Below, piece by piece: positions 16,056 to 24,951 of a stretch of 36,913 nt of DNA. Below the pieces are notes generated by a model. The model was not told the origin of the DNA and made no database searches. It saw nothing but the letters and a program-made list of their open reading frames with translations. The stretch lies in NCBI GenBank assembly GCA_016180805.1, contig JACPAM010000026.1:1-36913 (forward strand). Reading direction: 5' to 3'. A program made the position numbers and the translations under genes. The DNA comes from Deltaproteobacteria bacterium (lineage in GTDB: Bacteria; Desulfobacterota; Binatia; UBA9968). Numbering within the stretch: position 1 is the first letter of the stretch; each line of letters opens with the position of its first letter.

Positions 16056-17798
16056 TTAGACCGCGCATTCTCTACAGTCCTCGCGCGCGTCTTCGTGAAC
16101 CAGCGACAGCGTTTGACCCGGGCGCGATCCGTAGCGGTAGACGGTGATCCCTTTTAGACGGAGCTTGCGGGCGAGCAGGAAAACTTCTTTGACCTGTCCG
16201 GGAGTCGCGTTGGTCGGAAGGTTCACGGTTTTGGATACCCCCGCATCCATGTGCGCCTGAAAGGCCGCCTGCATGCGCACATGAAAGGCCGGGGCGATCT
16301 CGAGCGCGATCGGAAAGCGGCGCCGAAGCGGTTCCGGTAGCGTCGCGATGTCCTTGATCGTGCCCCGCTCGCGGATGTGCTCGAGCGCGGCTTCGCCGGC
16401 TGCGCCGAGGCGGGCGAGCTCGGCGGCGACCAGCGGATTGACCTCGATGAGCCGGCGGCCATCCAGGACGCGGCGCGCCAGGGCGAGAGCGAAGAACGGC
16501 TCGATGCCGCTCGAGGTGCCGGCGATGAGACTGATCGTGCCCGTGGGCGCGATGCAGCTCACGGTCGCATTGCGCAGCGTCTGAAAGCCGCGATCGGGCC
16601 AGACGCTATCATGGAACGCGGGAAATGATCCGCGCCGTTTGCCCAGCTCCACCGATGCCGCGCGCGCTCCGGCGGTTAAGAACTCGGCAATGCGCGCCCC
16701 CAGCGCCAGGCCTGGCTCCGAATCGTAGGCGATGCCGATGCGGGCGAAGAGTTCGGCCAATCCCATGATGCCGAGGCCGATTTTGCGGGTGCGCCGCGTT
16801 GCCGCCTCGATCTCGGGAAAAGGATAGCAGTTGGCTTCGATGACGTTGTCGAGGAAGACGACGGCGTCGAAGATCGCCTCCCGCAGCCGCTCCCAGGCAA
16901 CGCCGCCCCCGGCCACGAAGGCGCTCAAGTTGAGCGAGCCGAGCGTGCAGGATTCATACGGCAATAATGGCTGCTCGCCACAAGGGTTGGTTGCCTCGAT
17001 GGCGCCCAGGGCGGGCGTGGGATTAGCGCGGTTGATCTCGTCGACAAAGAGCAGTCCGGGGTCTCCGCTCGCCCAGGCGGCATCCATAATGGCGTCGAAG
17101 AGGGCCGCGGGGTCGAGGGTGCGAGCGATGTGGCCGGTGCGCGGGTTACGGAGCGCGAAGGGTTCGCCGGCTTCGAGGGCGGCGAAGAAGGGTTCCGTGA
17201 CTCCCACCGAGAGGTTGAAATTTTCCAGTCGTCCGGGCATGCGCTTGGCGGCGACGAACTCTTCGATGTCCGGATGATCGATCCTCAGCACCGCCATGTT
17301 GGCGCCACGGCGCCGTCCGCCGCGCCGGATCACGGCGGTGGTGTGGTCGAAAAGGTCCATGAAGGAGAGCGGCCCCGAGGTGACGCCGCCGGTGGAGCGC
17401 ACGCGGTCCGAGCTTGGCCGCAGGGCGCTAAAAGAGAAGCCCGTGCCTCCACCGGTCTGGTGAATGCGCGCCGTGCGGTTGAGCGCGGTGAAGATCGAGT
17501 CGAGGTCGTCCGCGATCGGCAGAACGAAGCAGGCCGCCAGCTGTCCGCCGGGAAGACCGGCATTCATGAGCGTGGGGGAGTTGGGCAGGAACTCCAGCTT
17601 CCTCAGCCGCTCAAAGAAGCGCGTCTCCCAAAAAGCGCTCTCCTCGCCGAACCCCCGCGCCGGCTGAGCGACGGCTAAGGCGACGCGCCGGAGCATCCCC
17701 TCGGCGTCCTCCATAGGCCTTCCGGCCTCATCGTGGTGGAGGTAGCGCTCGCTGAGGACGGTCGCCGCGTGGGCGGAAAAGCTGGGGGCTTCGCGCAT
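16056..17798 (-). CDS. nrdJ: Class II (adenosylcobalamin-dependent) ribonucleoside-diphosphate reductase
   Basis: The 580-residue enzyme makes deoxynucleotides with an AdoCbl radical, independent of oxygen. Seen are LPNSPTLMNAG (72-81), Cys90 as first redox cysteine, NPCGE (271-275) with thiyl-forming Cys273 and Glu275, and Cys284 in ESCTLGSLNLS as second redox cysteine. PTGTISLIAGTSSGIEP follows, and a C-terminal CxxC (575, 578) for thioredoxin re-reduction. It is a compact form lacking an N-terminal ATP cone, so it may lack dATP feedback of that type. The ATG at 17798 has only a very close AAAAGG; no better start is seen. It is last in the rtcA-SAM synthetase-zinc ribbon-nrdJ row. Confidence 0.93.
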   Translation of the reverse strand: MREAPSFSAHAATVLSERYLHHDEAGRPMEDAEGMLRRVALAVAQPARGFGEESAFWETRFFERLRKLEFLPNSPTLMNAGLPGGQLAACFVLPIADDLDSIFTALNRTARIHQTGGGTGFSFSALRPSSDRVRSTGGVTSGPLSFMDLFDHTTAVIRRGGRRRGANMAVLRIDHPDIEEFVAAKRMPGRLENFNLSVGVTEPFFAALEAGEPFALRNPRTGHIARTLDPAALFDAIMDAAWASGDPGLLFVDEINRANPTPALGAIEATNPCGEQPLLPYESCTLGSLNLSAFVAGGGVAWERLREAIFDAVVFLDNVIEANCYPFPEIEAATRRTRKIGLGIMGLAELFARIGIAYDSEPGLALGARIAEFLTAGARAASVELGKRRGSFPAFHDSVWPDRGFQTLRNATVSCIAPTGTISLIAGTSSGIEPFFALALARRVLDGRRLIEVNPLVAAELARLGAAGEAALEHIRERGTIKDIATLPEPLRRRFPIALEIAPAFHVRMQAAFQAHMDAGVSKTVNLPTNATPGQVKEVFLLARKLRLKGITVYRYGSRPGQTLSLVHEDAREDCRECAV

Positions 17799-17843
17799 CC
17801 TTTTTTCGGCAGCCGCGGCAGCGGATGATGGGGAGGCCTTCGC

Positions 17844-18356
17844 CTATTCCCGGCTCCAGGTCACGCGGGCGCGTTTGGTGTCTTCGGACCAGCGATAGAC
17901 CGTGTTCCCTTGATAGGCCTTCCTGAGTTCCCGGCCAATTCTCTGGCTCAACTTTTCGTCCGTCGTAAGGACCACCACTTTGCCGTCCTCCTCTTTGATG
18001 GCGATGATCCGCTCGAGCGGGTTGATCCCTTTGGCGCGTTCTTCCTCGTTGCGGATCAAGTTCAAGATCTCCTCTTTGTGCGCGCTCAAGAAGGCGCTGG
18101 GCATGAGCGTCACCTCGCCTTCGAAATAACCGTCGCGGATTTTCTGGCAGGCCGGACAGGTCAGCTCGCGCGTGCCGCGCGTGCCGGCAAGCGTGCGGTA
18201 CAGGCTCTCGTTAAAAAACCAGTGGCGTCTCTGAAAGATGGCGCGGCAGCCCTTGCACACCGCGATCTCACCTGGATTGACTTTCGGAAGGTAAGGGTCG
18301 CCGTATTGCTGCACGTTTCTTCGCGTCCGGACAGGACCGCCCTTTTTCTGCGACAT
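17844..18356 (-). CDS. BCAM0308-like protein with zinc-ribbon cysteines
   Basis: The 170-residue protein has two CxxC pairs (Cys34/Cys37 and Cys67/Cys70), which should form a zinc ribbon reminiscent of the N-terminus of NMD3-like proteins. An alpha/beta segment rich in charged residues follows (about 95-170). I recognise it as the BCAM0308 family, which has no established function. The ATG at 18356 follows GGAGGAGC at good spacing; upstream in-frame codons to 18551 overlap the SAM synthetase gene and are ignored. It lies 14 bp after that gene and 45 bp before nrdJ. An RNA- or ribosome-linked role is possible given rtcA and hpf nearby, but that is inference. Confidence 0.75.
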   Translation of the reverse strand: MSQKKGGPVRTRRNVQQYGDPYLPKVNPGEIAVCKGCRAIFQRRHWFFNESLYRTLAGTRGTRELTCPACQKIRDGYFEGEVTLMPSAFLSAHKEEILNLIRNEEERAKGINPLERIIAIKEEDGKVVVLTTDEKLSQRIGRELRKAYQGNTVYRWSEDTKRARVTWSRE

Positions 18357-18370
18357 GGTCGCTCCTCCTT

Positions 18371-19606
18371 TCAGCAAACGGAGTGACGTCCTTGGGCTAA
18401 CTCCATGCACAATTCCGGGATCCGACCGAGCTCTGCGACGATCAGCTTTCCAATGGGGCCATGAACGTCCGCCATCGACGCTCCCGGTCGCAAGCGGACC
18501 TGGACCGAAACCACCTGCGGCTGGTCGATGGGCGCGCCAATGCGGCTGCACAGCCAGACCACCGCTTCCGCCAATCCTGGAATCTGCCGGTAAAGCAGGG
18601 AAGCGAGAAGGTGGGAGAGCACGCTGTAGATCTTTCCGACGTGGCTTACGGGGTTTTTCCCCGCCGCGGCCTCCGAGCCGCGCGGGCGATTGAGAGCGAT
18701 GAGACCGTTTACCTGATTGCCGCGGCCGACCTCCCCCGAGTCCGCATCCTCCGCCGAGGTGCCCAGAACGGAGAGGTAGATCCCGCTCATACCCTCTCCC
18801 GGCCGGTCCAGGGCATTGAGGCTGATGGTTAAGTGCTGAATCGCATTCAGGCGTTCTTCGAGGTAGTGCCGGAGCCTTGCCTGTACCTCCTCCTTGCGCT
18901 CGAAGTAATCGCTCTCGCTGGCGATGAACCGGTCGATCAGAGGCATGGCAACGGTCAGGGAAAGCTTGTCTGCGGTTCGCACACCCATGACCTTCACATC
19001 CTCTCCGGTGTCGGGACAGCGCTGCTTGAACGACGGCGAGTTGAGATACCGCTCGGTGTCCAAGACCAGGCTTTCGGTCTCGGTCAAGGGCGCGTAGCCC
19101 ACCGCTGCGGAGGTGTCATTGGCGCCGAAGACGCCGCGGCCTTCGCGAAAAAGGCTGGAAAGTTCTTCCGAGCCCGGCCTGAGCTCCACCTGAAAGCGCA
19201 GATGGCGCTCGGGATCGATGCGTGGCAGGTATTCGCGAAACCACGCTTGCGCCGTCTCCACGGCGATCTCGGCTACGGTCGGTCTGTCCTTGCCGGGGAG
19301 AGGCGCTGCCCGGTCGCCAATCACCAAGCGCATGGGGTCAAGGACGCTTCCGCCGCCGAACCTTCGCTCCACCTGTCCGGCCACCAGTAGCCCCTTGTCG
19401 CAATTGTGGTGCAAGATGGCCCCGCAATGCTCCAGGTATGCGCGGCTGAGGGCCTGGGAGATGCGCTCCATGACGGCATCACAGATGGAGTCGGGATGGC
19501 CTAGCCCTTTGCGCTCGACGATCTCCACCGCCATCTCAGCGACCGCCGGACCGCTGCATGGCTCGATCTCAATCCGATTCATCTCCACACCTGTGGTTTG
19601 TTTCAC
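18371..19606 (-). CDS. Archaeal-type S-adenosylmethionine synthetase
   Basis: The 411-residue enzyme forms AdoMet from methionine and ATP. It belongs to the archaeal MAT family, not to bacterial MetK. Diagnostic blocks are VERKGLGHPDS (31-40), HHNCDKGLLVAGQ (66-78), GVFGANDTSAAVGYAPL (159-174) and GTSAEDADSGEVGRGNQVNG (282-301). Length is normal for the family. The GTG at 19606 overlaps the rtcA stop (GTGA), which suggests coupled translation; ATG at 19582 is the alternative. The presence of this type in a bacterium points to old transfer or a lineage using it beside or instead of MetK. It is in the operon transcribed from the sigma54-type site at 20761-20776. Confidence 0.92.
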   Translation of the reverse strand: MKQTTGVEMNRIEIEPCSGPAVAEMAVEIVERKGLGHPDSICDAVMERISQALSRAYLEHCGAILHHNCDKGLLVAGQVERRFGGGSVLDPMRLVIGDRAAPLPGKDRPTVAEIAVETAQAWFREYLPRIDPERHLRFQVELRPGSEELSSLFREGRGVFGANDTSAAVGYAPLTETESLVLDTERYLNSPSFKQRCPDTGEDVKVMGVRTADKLSLTVAMPLIDRFIASESDYFERKEEVQARLRHYLEERLNAIQHLTISLNALDRPGEGMSGIYLSVLGTSAEDADSGEVGRGNQVNGLIALNRPRGSEAAAGKNPVSHVGKIYSVLSHLLASLLYRQIPGLAEAVVWLCSRIGAPIDQPQVVSVQVRLRPGASMADVHGPIGKLIVAELGRIPELCMELAQGRHSVC

Positions 19607-20643
19607 GGCCGATACCCGATTCCCCGGATCACCAGCAGCCGCCCGTCCGTTCTCACGTCGGCGCCGAGAAACTCGCTGCTCAGCCAGGCCGCGCTCTGCA
19701 CATGGTCGGTGAGGCCCGCAATGGCGAATCGGCTCTCCCCGCTAGCCAGGCTGGCAAAGGGGATGATTTGGTCGCTGGCATGGCGGTCGAGGGTCGCCTC
19801 AGCGCTCAACTCGGCTAGCAACTGCCGCGCGACATCCCGACCGATCGCTTCCGATCTCCGTCCCGGCGCCCCTGCCAGATCCGCTCCCAGCCGCGCGCCA
19901 CCCGTCAAATCAGCAAAGGCGGCAAGCGCAGCGCCGGGCTGGACCGCCTTGTTTTCGTAGACGATCTCGATCTCCGCCTGGTAACCGGCGCGGGAGAGGA
20001 TCTTCTTCGCGGCTTCTGCCATTCGGTCGCTGACCTTGCGCTCTTCAAGGTGAGAGGAGAGCGCGATCCCCCACAGCCGCGCCACTGAGCTGGGAGTTTC
20101 CATGACCAAAGGACGCAGCGCGCTTTTTGCCGGCCTTATGCCAAGGTGGAGAATCCCCTGTCCGCGCGGGACGTAGCCGGGGCGGACCATTTCCAGGTCG
20201 GTTTCGATGCCCATGCGTTGCAGCAGCGGCATTATGACAAGCTTTAGATGAAAATACGACGGGGCAAAATCCTGGAAGAGACCTCCCTGAAGCTCGATCT
20301 CTACTGGCTCCGACGCGAACGCAATGACCGGTAGCAGCGCCAGGGCCAGCGCCGTCGTCGAGCCGGCGGAGCCAATATCCCAAACATAGCGCCTGTTGAA
20401 GCTCGGTTTCCCAGGTCGAAAGACGATTTCCGTGGACCCCTGACGGACTCCCTCGGCTGACCCACTCACCAGCTCGCGAATGGACTCGATGACTCGGATG
20501 TGCTGGGGGCGAAGCCCCGGGCGCGGGCGGCGCGAGCGCGCATTGAAAACGCGAATCGGCTTTCCCGTCAACGCTGCGTAAGCGAACGCCTGGCGCACGA
20601 TGGCACCGCTTCCCGAGTAGCGTGCTCCGTCAATCTCAAGCAA
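19603..20643 (-). CDS. rtcA: RNA 3'-terminal phosphate cyclase
   Basis: The 346-residue enzyme converts RNA 3'-phosphates to 2',3'-cyclic phosphates through a covalent adenylyl-histidine. Family blocks are LEIDGARYSGSGAIVRQA at the N-terminus, GLRPQHI (44-50) and GSAGSTTALALALLPV. The catalytic histidine is likely His288 in RHASDQII. The start is TTG at 20643: no ATG or GTG occurs between the preceding in-frame stop and the family N-terminus. The ribosome site is weak (AAAGAG adjacent). Its stop overlaps the SAM synthetase start. In Escherichia coli the rtcBA operon is sigma54-dependent; here too a sigma54-type site precedes rtcA (20761-20776), but RtcB and RtcR are not in the window. Confidence 0.92.
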   Translation of the reverse strand: MLEIDGARYSGSGAIVRQAFAYAALTGKPIRVFNARSRRPRPGLRPQHIRVIESIRELVSGSAEGVRQGSTEIVFRPGKPSFNRRYVWDIGSAGSTTALALALLPVIAFASEPVEIELQGGLFQDFAPSYFHLKLVIMPLLQRMGIETDLEMVRPGYVPRGQGILHLGIRPAKSALRPLVMETPSSVARLWGIALSSHLEERKVSDRMAEAAKKILSRAGYQAEIEIVYENKAVQPGAALAAFADLTGGARLGADLAGAPGRRSEAIGRDVARQLLAELSAEATLDRHASDQIIPFASLASGESRFAIAGLTDHVQSAAWLSSEFLGADVRTDGRLLVIRGIGYRP

Positions 20644-20760
20644 CTCTTTAACGTCTCGATCTCCTGACGCCCTGCTGATCTAGCGGATATCTGCGGCTGG
20701 CATCCAGCCTACGAGTTTGCCATCCGGGCCGAGAGGTGGCAAGACTCTGCATAGACCAAA

Positions 20761-20776
20761 GGCAAGATATATGCCA
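20761..20776 (-). promoter_or_regulatory. Sigma54 (-24/-12) promoter for the rtcA operon
   Basis: The minus strand reads TGGCATATATCTTGCC: TGGCA, pyrimidine, then TTGC at exact GG-N10-GC spacing, with mismatches only at the seventh and last positions. The predicted RNA start is near 20749, leaving a leader of about 105 bases before the rtcA TTG. The 243-bp gap to the divergent kinase gene (20887) has room for activator sites; TTTGTGCGCAAA at 20783-20794 is one near-palindrome. Confidence 0.62.
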
Positions 20777-20886
20777 GCCTCTTTGTGCGCAAAAATTTGA
20801 CAATCCCGGTGTGGAATATTACAAGCAAGAAGGGGGATTCTTATAAGTGACAAGTCGCTCGCCCGGGCATTGGCAATATTGGGAAC

Positions 20887-23430
20887 GTGGAGGCCACAGA
20901 GCAAATGCAGGGAAAGACCCCGGATTTGGTCAAGGTCCGTGAGACGTTGCAGGCGGTGATTGCGGAGCGCAAGCAGGCGGAGCAGGAAGTGCGCCTGCTT
21001 CTATCGATTATCGATGCTGTCTGCGGCGCGGAAGAATTTAACGATGCGATTCGAGCGACGCTTCAGAAGGTATGCGACGCCACAGGTTGGCACTGCGCGG
21101 AGGCTTGGCTGCCGAGCCTTGATCATTCCGTGCTCGAATGCGCTCCGGTGTGGTACTGCCGGGGTAAGTGTGTCGAAGAGTTTCGCCGGGTGAGCGAAGG
21201 CTTGACCTGCGCGCCTGGTGTTGGACTGGCGGGAAGGGCTTGGGTGGCAAAAAAGCCGGAATGGGTTCGCAACGTCTCCGCCGAATCAGAGACGAGGTTT
21301 GTCCGCGCCAGGATCGCACGGGAGGCCGGGCTTAAGGCAGCTTTGGCGGTTCCGATCATGGCGGGCGAAGAGGTCTTGGCGGTCCTGGTATTTTTTATGC
21401 TCGAGGCGCGGGGGACGGATCGAAGGCTGGTGGAGATCGTCTCTGCGGCTGCGGCCCATTTGGGTTCCGTGATCCGGCATAAGCGGCTGGACCATGAGTT
21501 GTCGAAGGCTCGGGCGGAGTTGGAGCAGCGGGTGCGCAAGCGCACGGCGGCGCTGGCCGAGACCGTGAAAGAGCTGCATGACGAGATCGTGGAGCGCAGG
21601 CAGGCGGAGGAAAAGCTTCAGGAAAGCGAGCGCAGGCTCTCGACGCTGATGAGCAATCTTCCGGGAATGGCCTACCGCTGCCGCAACGACAGGAACTGGA
21701 CCATGGAGTTCGTAAGCCGCGGCAGCTTTGAGGTGACTGGTTACTGGCCATCCGAGCTAATCGAGAGTCGGATGGTTGCCTTCGGCGATCTCATCCATCC
21801 GGACGATCGAAAAGCAGGGTGGGACATTGTCCAGGAGGCGGTGCGGGATAAGAAGCCTTTCCAGTTTGTTTACCGGATCGTCACGGCCCGACGGGAAGAG
21901 AAGTGGGTGTGGGAGCAGGGCCAGGGCATCTATGACTCCAACGGCAACCTGGAGGCGCTGGAGGGTTTTATCACCGATATCACGGAGGCGCAGCGAGTGT
22001 CGGAGGATCTGCGCGGCGAGAAGGAGTTCGTCGAGCGGCTGATCAGTACCGCACAGGCAATCGTTCTGGTCCTGGACACGGAGGGACGGATCGAGCGCTT
22101 CAACCCGTACATGGAGAGGATCTCGGGGTACCGGCTGGAGGAGGTTCAAGGCAAAGACTGGTTTGCCACCTTTCTGCCGGAGCGGGACTGGGCGCGCATT
22201 CGGGATCTCTTTAAGAGCGGGTTGGCAGGGGCTGGGACCTACGGCAAGAATCCAATCGTCACGCGGGAGGGTATCGAGCGCGAGATTGAGTGGTCCAACA
22301 CAGTGCTTAAAGATGCCGACGGAAAGGTCGTCGGGGTCCTAGCCATCGGGCAAGATATAACCGAGCGCAAGAAGGCGGAGGCCTGGCTGGAGCGCTTGAT
22401 CGAGACGACCCAGGACGGCGTCATATCAATTGACCAGGATGGTTGCATCCTGCTTTTTAACCCCGCGGCGGAAAAGATCTTCGGCTATAGCCCGGCCGAG
22501 GTTCTAGGGAAGAAAGTCAACCTCCTTATGGCTGAGCCCTATTCGGGCAAGCATGATTGGTATTTGGCCCGTTATGAACAGACCGGTGAGCGCCGGGTGA
22601 TCGGCCGCACCTGCGCGGTGGATGGACGACGGAAAGACGGCGAGGTGTTTCCGATCGAGCTTTCGGTGACGGAGGTTAAGACCGGCGACGAGGTTCGCTA
22701 CGCGGCCTTCATACGGGACGTTTCGGACAAGAGCAAGATGCAAGAGAGGCTCATCGAAAGCGAACGGTTGGCGGCGATCGGCGCGGCTTCGGCCGCCTTC
22801 GCCCACGAGATCGGCAATCCGCTAAACGGCATGTCCATGACCGTGCAGCTCCTCGAGCGCCGGCTCGCCAAGGAGGGGGGCGCCGAGGAGGCGGCGGTCG
22901 GCACGGTGCAAAAGCTCAAAGACGAGATCCGCCGGCTGACCGGTCTCTTGCAGGATTTTAGCTCCTTTGCTCGCCGCAAAACGTACGTCTTTAAACCGGT
23001 GTCTTTGGCTACGGTGGCGGGCGAGGTCTTTGCCATGGAAGAAGGGAGTTACCGCGGGCGGGGCATACGGGTAGAGCAGGATTTCCCGGCGGATCTGCCC
23101 CTCGTTCTCGCCGACCGCGACAAGCTCAAGCAGGCTATGCTCAATCTCTGCAAGAACGCCGTCGAGGCTATGCCTGAGGGTGGCACGCTGACGGTCGAGG
23201 CCCACGACGTACGCGGCGAGGTCATGCTGAAGATAGCGGATACCGGGACGGGCATTGCCGATGGGGTGGATGTCTTTGCTCCGTTTACGACGACCAAGAC
23301 GACAGGCACAGGGCTTGGGCTCATGGTCGTCAGACAAATCGTTGCGGCTCATGGCGGGACGATTTCGTATACCAGCGAGCACGGGAAAGGCGCGACGTTC
23401 CGCATCAGCCTGCCCGTAGCTTCTGTATAG
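20887..23430 (+). CDS. Hybrid-free sensor histidine kinase: GAF, three PAS, HisKA, HATPase
   Basis: The 847-residue protein has no membrane segment. In order: GAF domain (about 45-195), coiled coil (about 205-245), PAS1 (about 250-370), PAS2 (about 378-497) and PAS3 (about 500-618). The HisKA box follows with AHEIGNPLNG (His640), then the ATPase with NLCKNAVEAMPEGG, DTGTGI and TGTGLGLMVV. The phosphotransfer part is of the NtrB/AtoS type. A GAF plus PAS input suggests sensing of a small ligand, gas or redox state in the cytoplasm. The start is GTG at 20887 or ATG at 20905; neither has a strong ribosome site. The adjacent NtrC-type regulator (141 bp downstream) is the obvious partner. It diverges from the rtcA operon. 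Confidence 0.92.
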   Translation: MEATEQMQGKTPDLVKVRETLQAVIAERKQAEQEVRLLLSIIDAVCGAEEFNDAIRATLQKVCDATGWHCAEAWLPSLDHSVLECAPVWYCRGKCVEEFRRVSEGLTCAPGVGLAGRAWVAKKPEWVRNVSAESETRFVRARIAREAGLKAALAVPIMAGEEVLAVLVFFMLEARGTDRRLVEIVSAAAAHLGSVIRHKRLDHELSKARAELEQRVRKRTAALAETVKELHDEIVERRQAEEKLQESERRLSTLMSNLPGMAYRCRNDRNWTMEFVSRGSFEVTGYWPSELIESRMVAFGDLIHPDDRKAGWDIVQEAVRDKKPFQFVYRIVTARREEKWVWEQGQGIYDSNGNLEALEGFITDITEAQRVSEDLRGEKEFVERLISTAQAIVLVLDTEGRIERFNPYMERISGYRLEEVQGKDWFATFLPERDWARIRDLFKSGLAGAGTYGKNPIVTREGIEREIEWSNTVLKDADGKVVGVLAIGQDITERKKAEAWLERLIETTQDGVISIDQDGCILLFNPAAEKIFGYSPAEVLGKKVNLLMAEPYSGKHDWYLARYEQTGERRVIGRTCAVDGRRKDGEVFPIELSVTEVKTGDEVRYAAFIRDVSDKSKMQERLIESERLAAIGAASAAFAHEIGNPLNGMSMTVQLLERRLAKEGGAEEAAVGTVQKLKDEIRRLTGLLQDFSSFARRKTYVFKPVSLATVAGEVFAMEEGSYRGRGIRVEQDFPADLPLVLADRDKLKQAMLNLCKNAVEAMPEGGTLTVEAHDVRGEVMLKIADTGTGIADGVDVFAPFTTTKTTGTGLGLMVVRQIVAAHGGTISYTSEHGKGATFRISLPVASV

Positions 23431-23447
23431 CTCCTATCCGGTCCTAC

Positions 23448-23463
23448 TGGCCTGGTAATTGCT
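23448..23463 (+). promoter_or_regulatory. Sigma54 (-24/-12) promoter for the NtrC-type regulator
   Basis: TGGCCTGGTAATTGCT matches TGGCAYG-N4-TTGCW with one mismatch (C for A) and exact GG-N10-GC spacing. The predicted RNA start is near 23474, about 98 bases before the regulator ATG. Sigma54 activators often drive their own genes. A TTTTTTGCACAATTGACAAAAA inverted repeat lies between promoter and gene. Confidence 0.68.
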
Positions 23464-23571
23464 TTATTCACTGAATCAGCCGGCAAACCAAGATTTTTTT
23501 GCACAATTGACAAAAAGGTCGGCCTTCCTCTTCAAAAGTGAGAAAAAGGGGGACGAGATAGGAGCGGCCAA

Positions 23572-24918
23572 ATGACGGGCGCCATATTGGTGGCTGAAGA
23601 TCAAGACACGGCGCGTGAGAGCTTGGTCGAGCTGCTACGCGAAGAAGGATATCAGGTCTACGAGGCTTTGGACGGAGATGCCGCATTGAAGCTCGTAGAG
23701 GAAGTCGACCTGGACATCGTCCTGACCGACCTTAAGATGCCGGGCAAGGACGGCATCGAGATCTTAAAGCGTGTCCGGGAGCTATCGCCACAAACCCTCG
23801 TCCTAATCATGACCGCCCATGCCACAGTGGAGACCGCTGTGGAAGCCATGCGCCTGGGTGCCCAGGACTACATCCTGAAGCCTCTGGTCTTTGAAGACGT
23901 GCTCAGGCGGATCCGCCACCTGATGGAATACCGGAGCTTTGCCTGGGAGATCCAGATGCTCAGGCGGGAAGTCAGCCGGCATATCCCTACGGATCAGCCG
24001 GTGGGGCGAAGCCTGGCGATGCGGGAGATGATGGGTCTGATCGAGAAAGTGGCGCCGACACCGGCCACGGTCCTGATTACGGGAGAGAGCGGCGTCGGCA
24101 AAGAGGTCGTGGCGCGCACGATTCATAATTCCAGCCCGCGCCGGGACAATGTCTTTCTGCCCGTCAATTGCAGCGCGATTCCTGAAACTCTGCTCGAAAG
24201 CCAGCTCTTCGGCCATATGAAAGGCTCGTTCACGGGCGCGACGAGCACCCAGGAGGGGCTTTTTCAGCGCGGGCGGGCCGGGACCATTTTCTTGGACGAG
24301 ATCGGCGAGATGCCGTTGAGCCTCCAGCCGAAGCTGCTCCGCGTCATCGAGGAAAAAAAGGTCATGCCCGTCGGATCGACGAACCCGGTTCCCGTCGATG
24401 TGCGGATCATCGCCTCGACCAACCGCGATCTCAAGAAGGAGTGCGATGCGGGTAAGTTCCGCGAGGATCTGTATTACCGCTTGAACGTCGTTGGTCTGCA
24501 CATCCCGCCGCTCAGGGAGAGGCGCGAGGATATTCCGCTACTGGTCGAGCATCTGATCAAGCGGCACAACCTGGAGATGAAGCGGAACTACAAGGGCGTG
24601 GACAATGCCACCATGAGGATCTTCATGGCGATGCCGTGGCAAGGCAACGTGCGGGAACTCGACAATGTTCTGGAGCGGGGCATGATCATGGGAAGCGGCG
24701 AGTGGATCACGCCCGCTGATCTGCCCGGCCAGCAACGGTCCGGTCACGAAGCGTTCCTGGAAGACAATCTCAGCGAAGCGCTCCAAGGCTATGAGCGAAT
24801 CCATATCGAGAAAGTTCTGGAAAAGACCGAGGGTGACAAGAAACGCGCGGCCGAGTTGCTGGGTTTGAGCCTCTCCACACTTTACCGCAAGCTGGAACGG
24901 CTTAACATCCCGTATTAG
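23572..24918 (+). CDS. NtrC-family sigma54-dependent response regulator
   Basis: The 448-residue protein has a receiver domain (1-120; phospho-acceptor Asp53 in LTDLKMPG, Lys103), an AAA+ domain (about 143-375) and a Fis-type helix-turn-helix (about 412-446). The AAA+ part has Walker A GESGVGKE (171-178), the sigma54-contact loop as GSFTGA (218-223) and Walker [11 protein letters not shown] (238-247). The loop has Ser instead of the common Ala, a natural variant that should still engage sigma54. The ATG at 23572 follows AGGAGC. It is probably activated by the preceding kinase and is the best candidate for activating the sigma54-type promoters in this window. CBS and phosphoribosyltransferase genes follow at 33 and 44 bp. 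Confidence 0.95.
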   Translation: MTGAILVAEDQDTARESLVELLREEGYQVYEALDGDAALKLVEEVDLDIVLTDLKMPGKDGIEILKRVRELSPQTLVLIMTAHATVETAVEAMRLGAQDYILKPLVFEDVLRRIRHLMEYRSFAWEIQMLRREVSRHIPTDQPVGRSLAMREMMGLIEKVAPTPATVLITGESGVGKEVVARTIHNSSPRRDNVFLPVNCSAIPETLLESQLFGHMKGSFTGATSTQEGLFQRGRAGTIFLDEIGEMPLSLQPKLLRVIEEKKVMPVGSTNPVPVDVRIIASTNRDLKKECDAGKFREDLYYRLNVVGLHIPPLRERREDIPLLVEHLIKRHNLEMKRNYKGVDNATMRIFMAMPWQGNVRELDNVLERGMIMGSGEWITPADLPGQQRSGHEAFLEDNLSEALQGYERIHIEKVLEKTEGDKKRAAELLGLSLSTLYRKLERLNIPY

Positions 24919-24951
24919 TGCGGCGATCATTCGTTTGTCAGCGGGTGGGTT

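Noticed and set aside
16128-17798. Long plus-strand frames opposite nrdJ, SAM synthetase and rtcA
   Set aside because: They are mirror frames caused by high GC content at third codon positions; the minus-strand products have complete family motifs.
20745-20762. TGGCAAGACTCTGCA on the plus strand as a sigma54 site
   Set aside because: The -24 to -12 spacing is one base short, which normally abolishes sigma54 recognition.
20812-20835. TGGAATATTACAAGCA ahead of the kinase gene as a ninth sigma54 promoter
   Set aside because: The GG-N10-GC spacing fits but five fixed consensus positions are wrong; much weaker than the eight listed.
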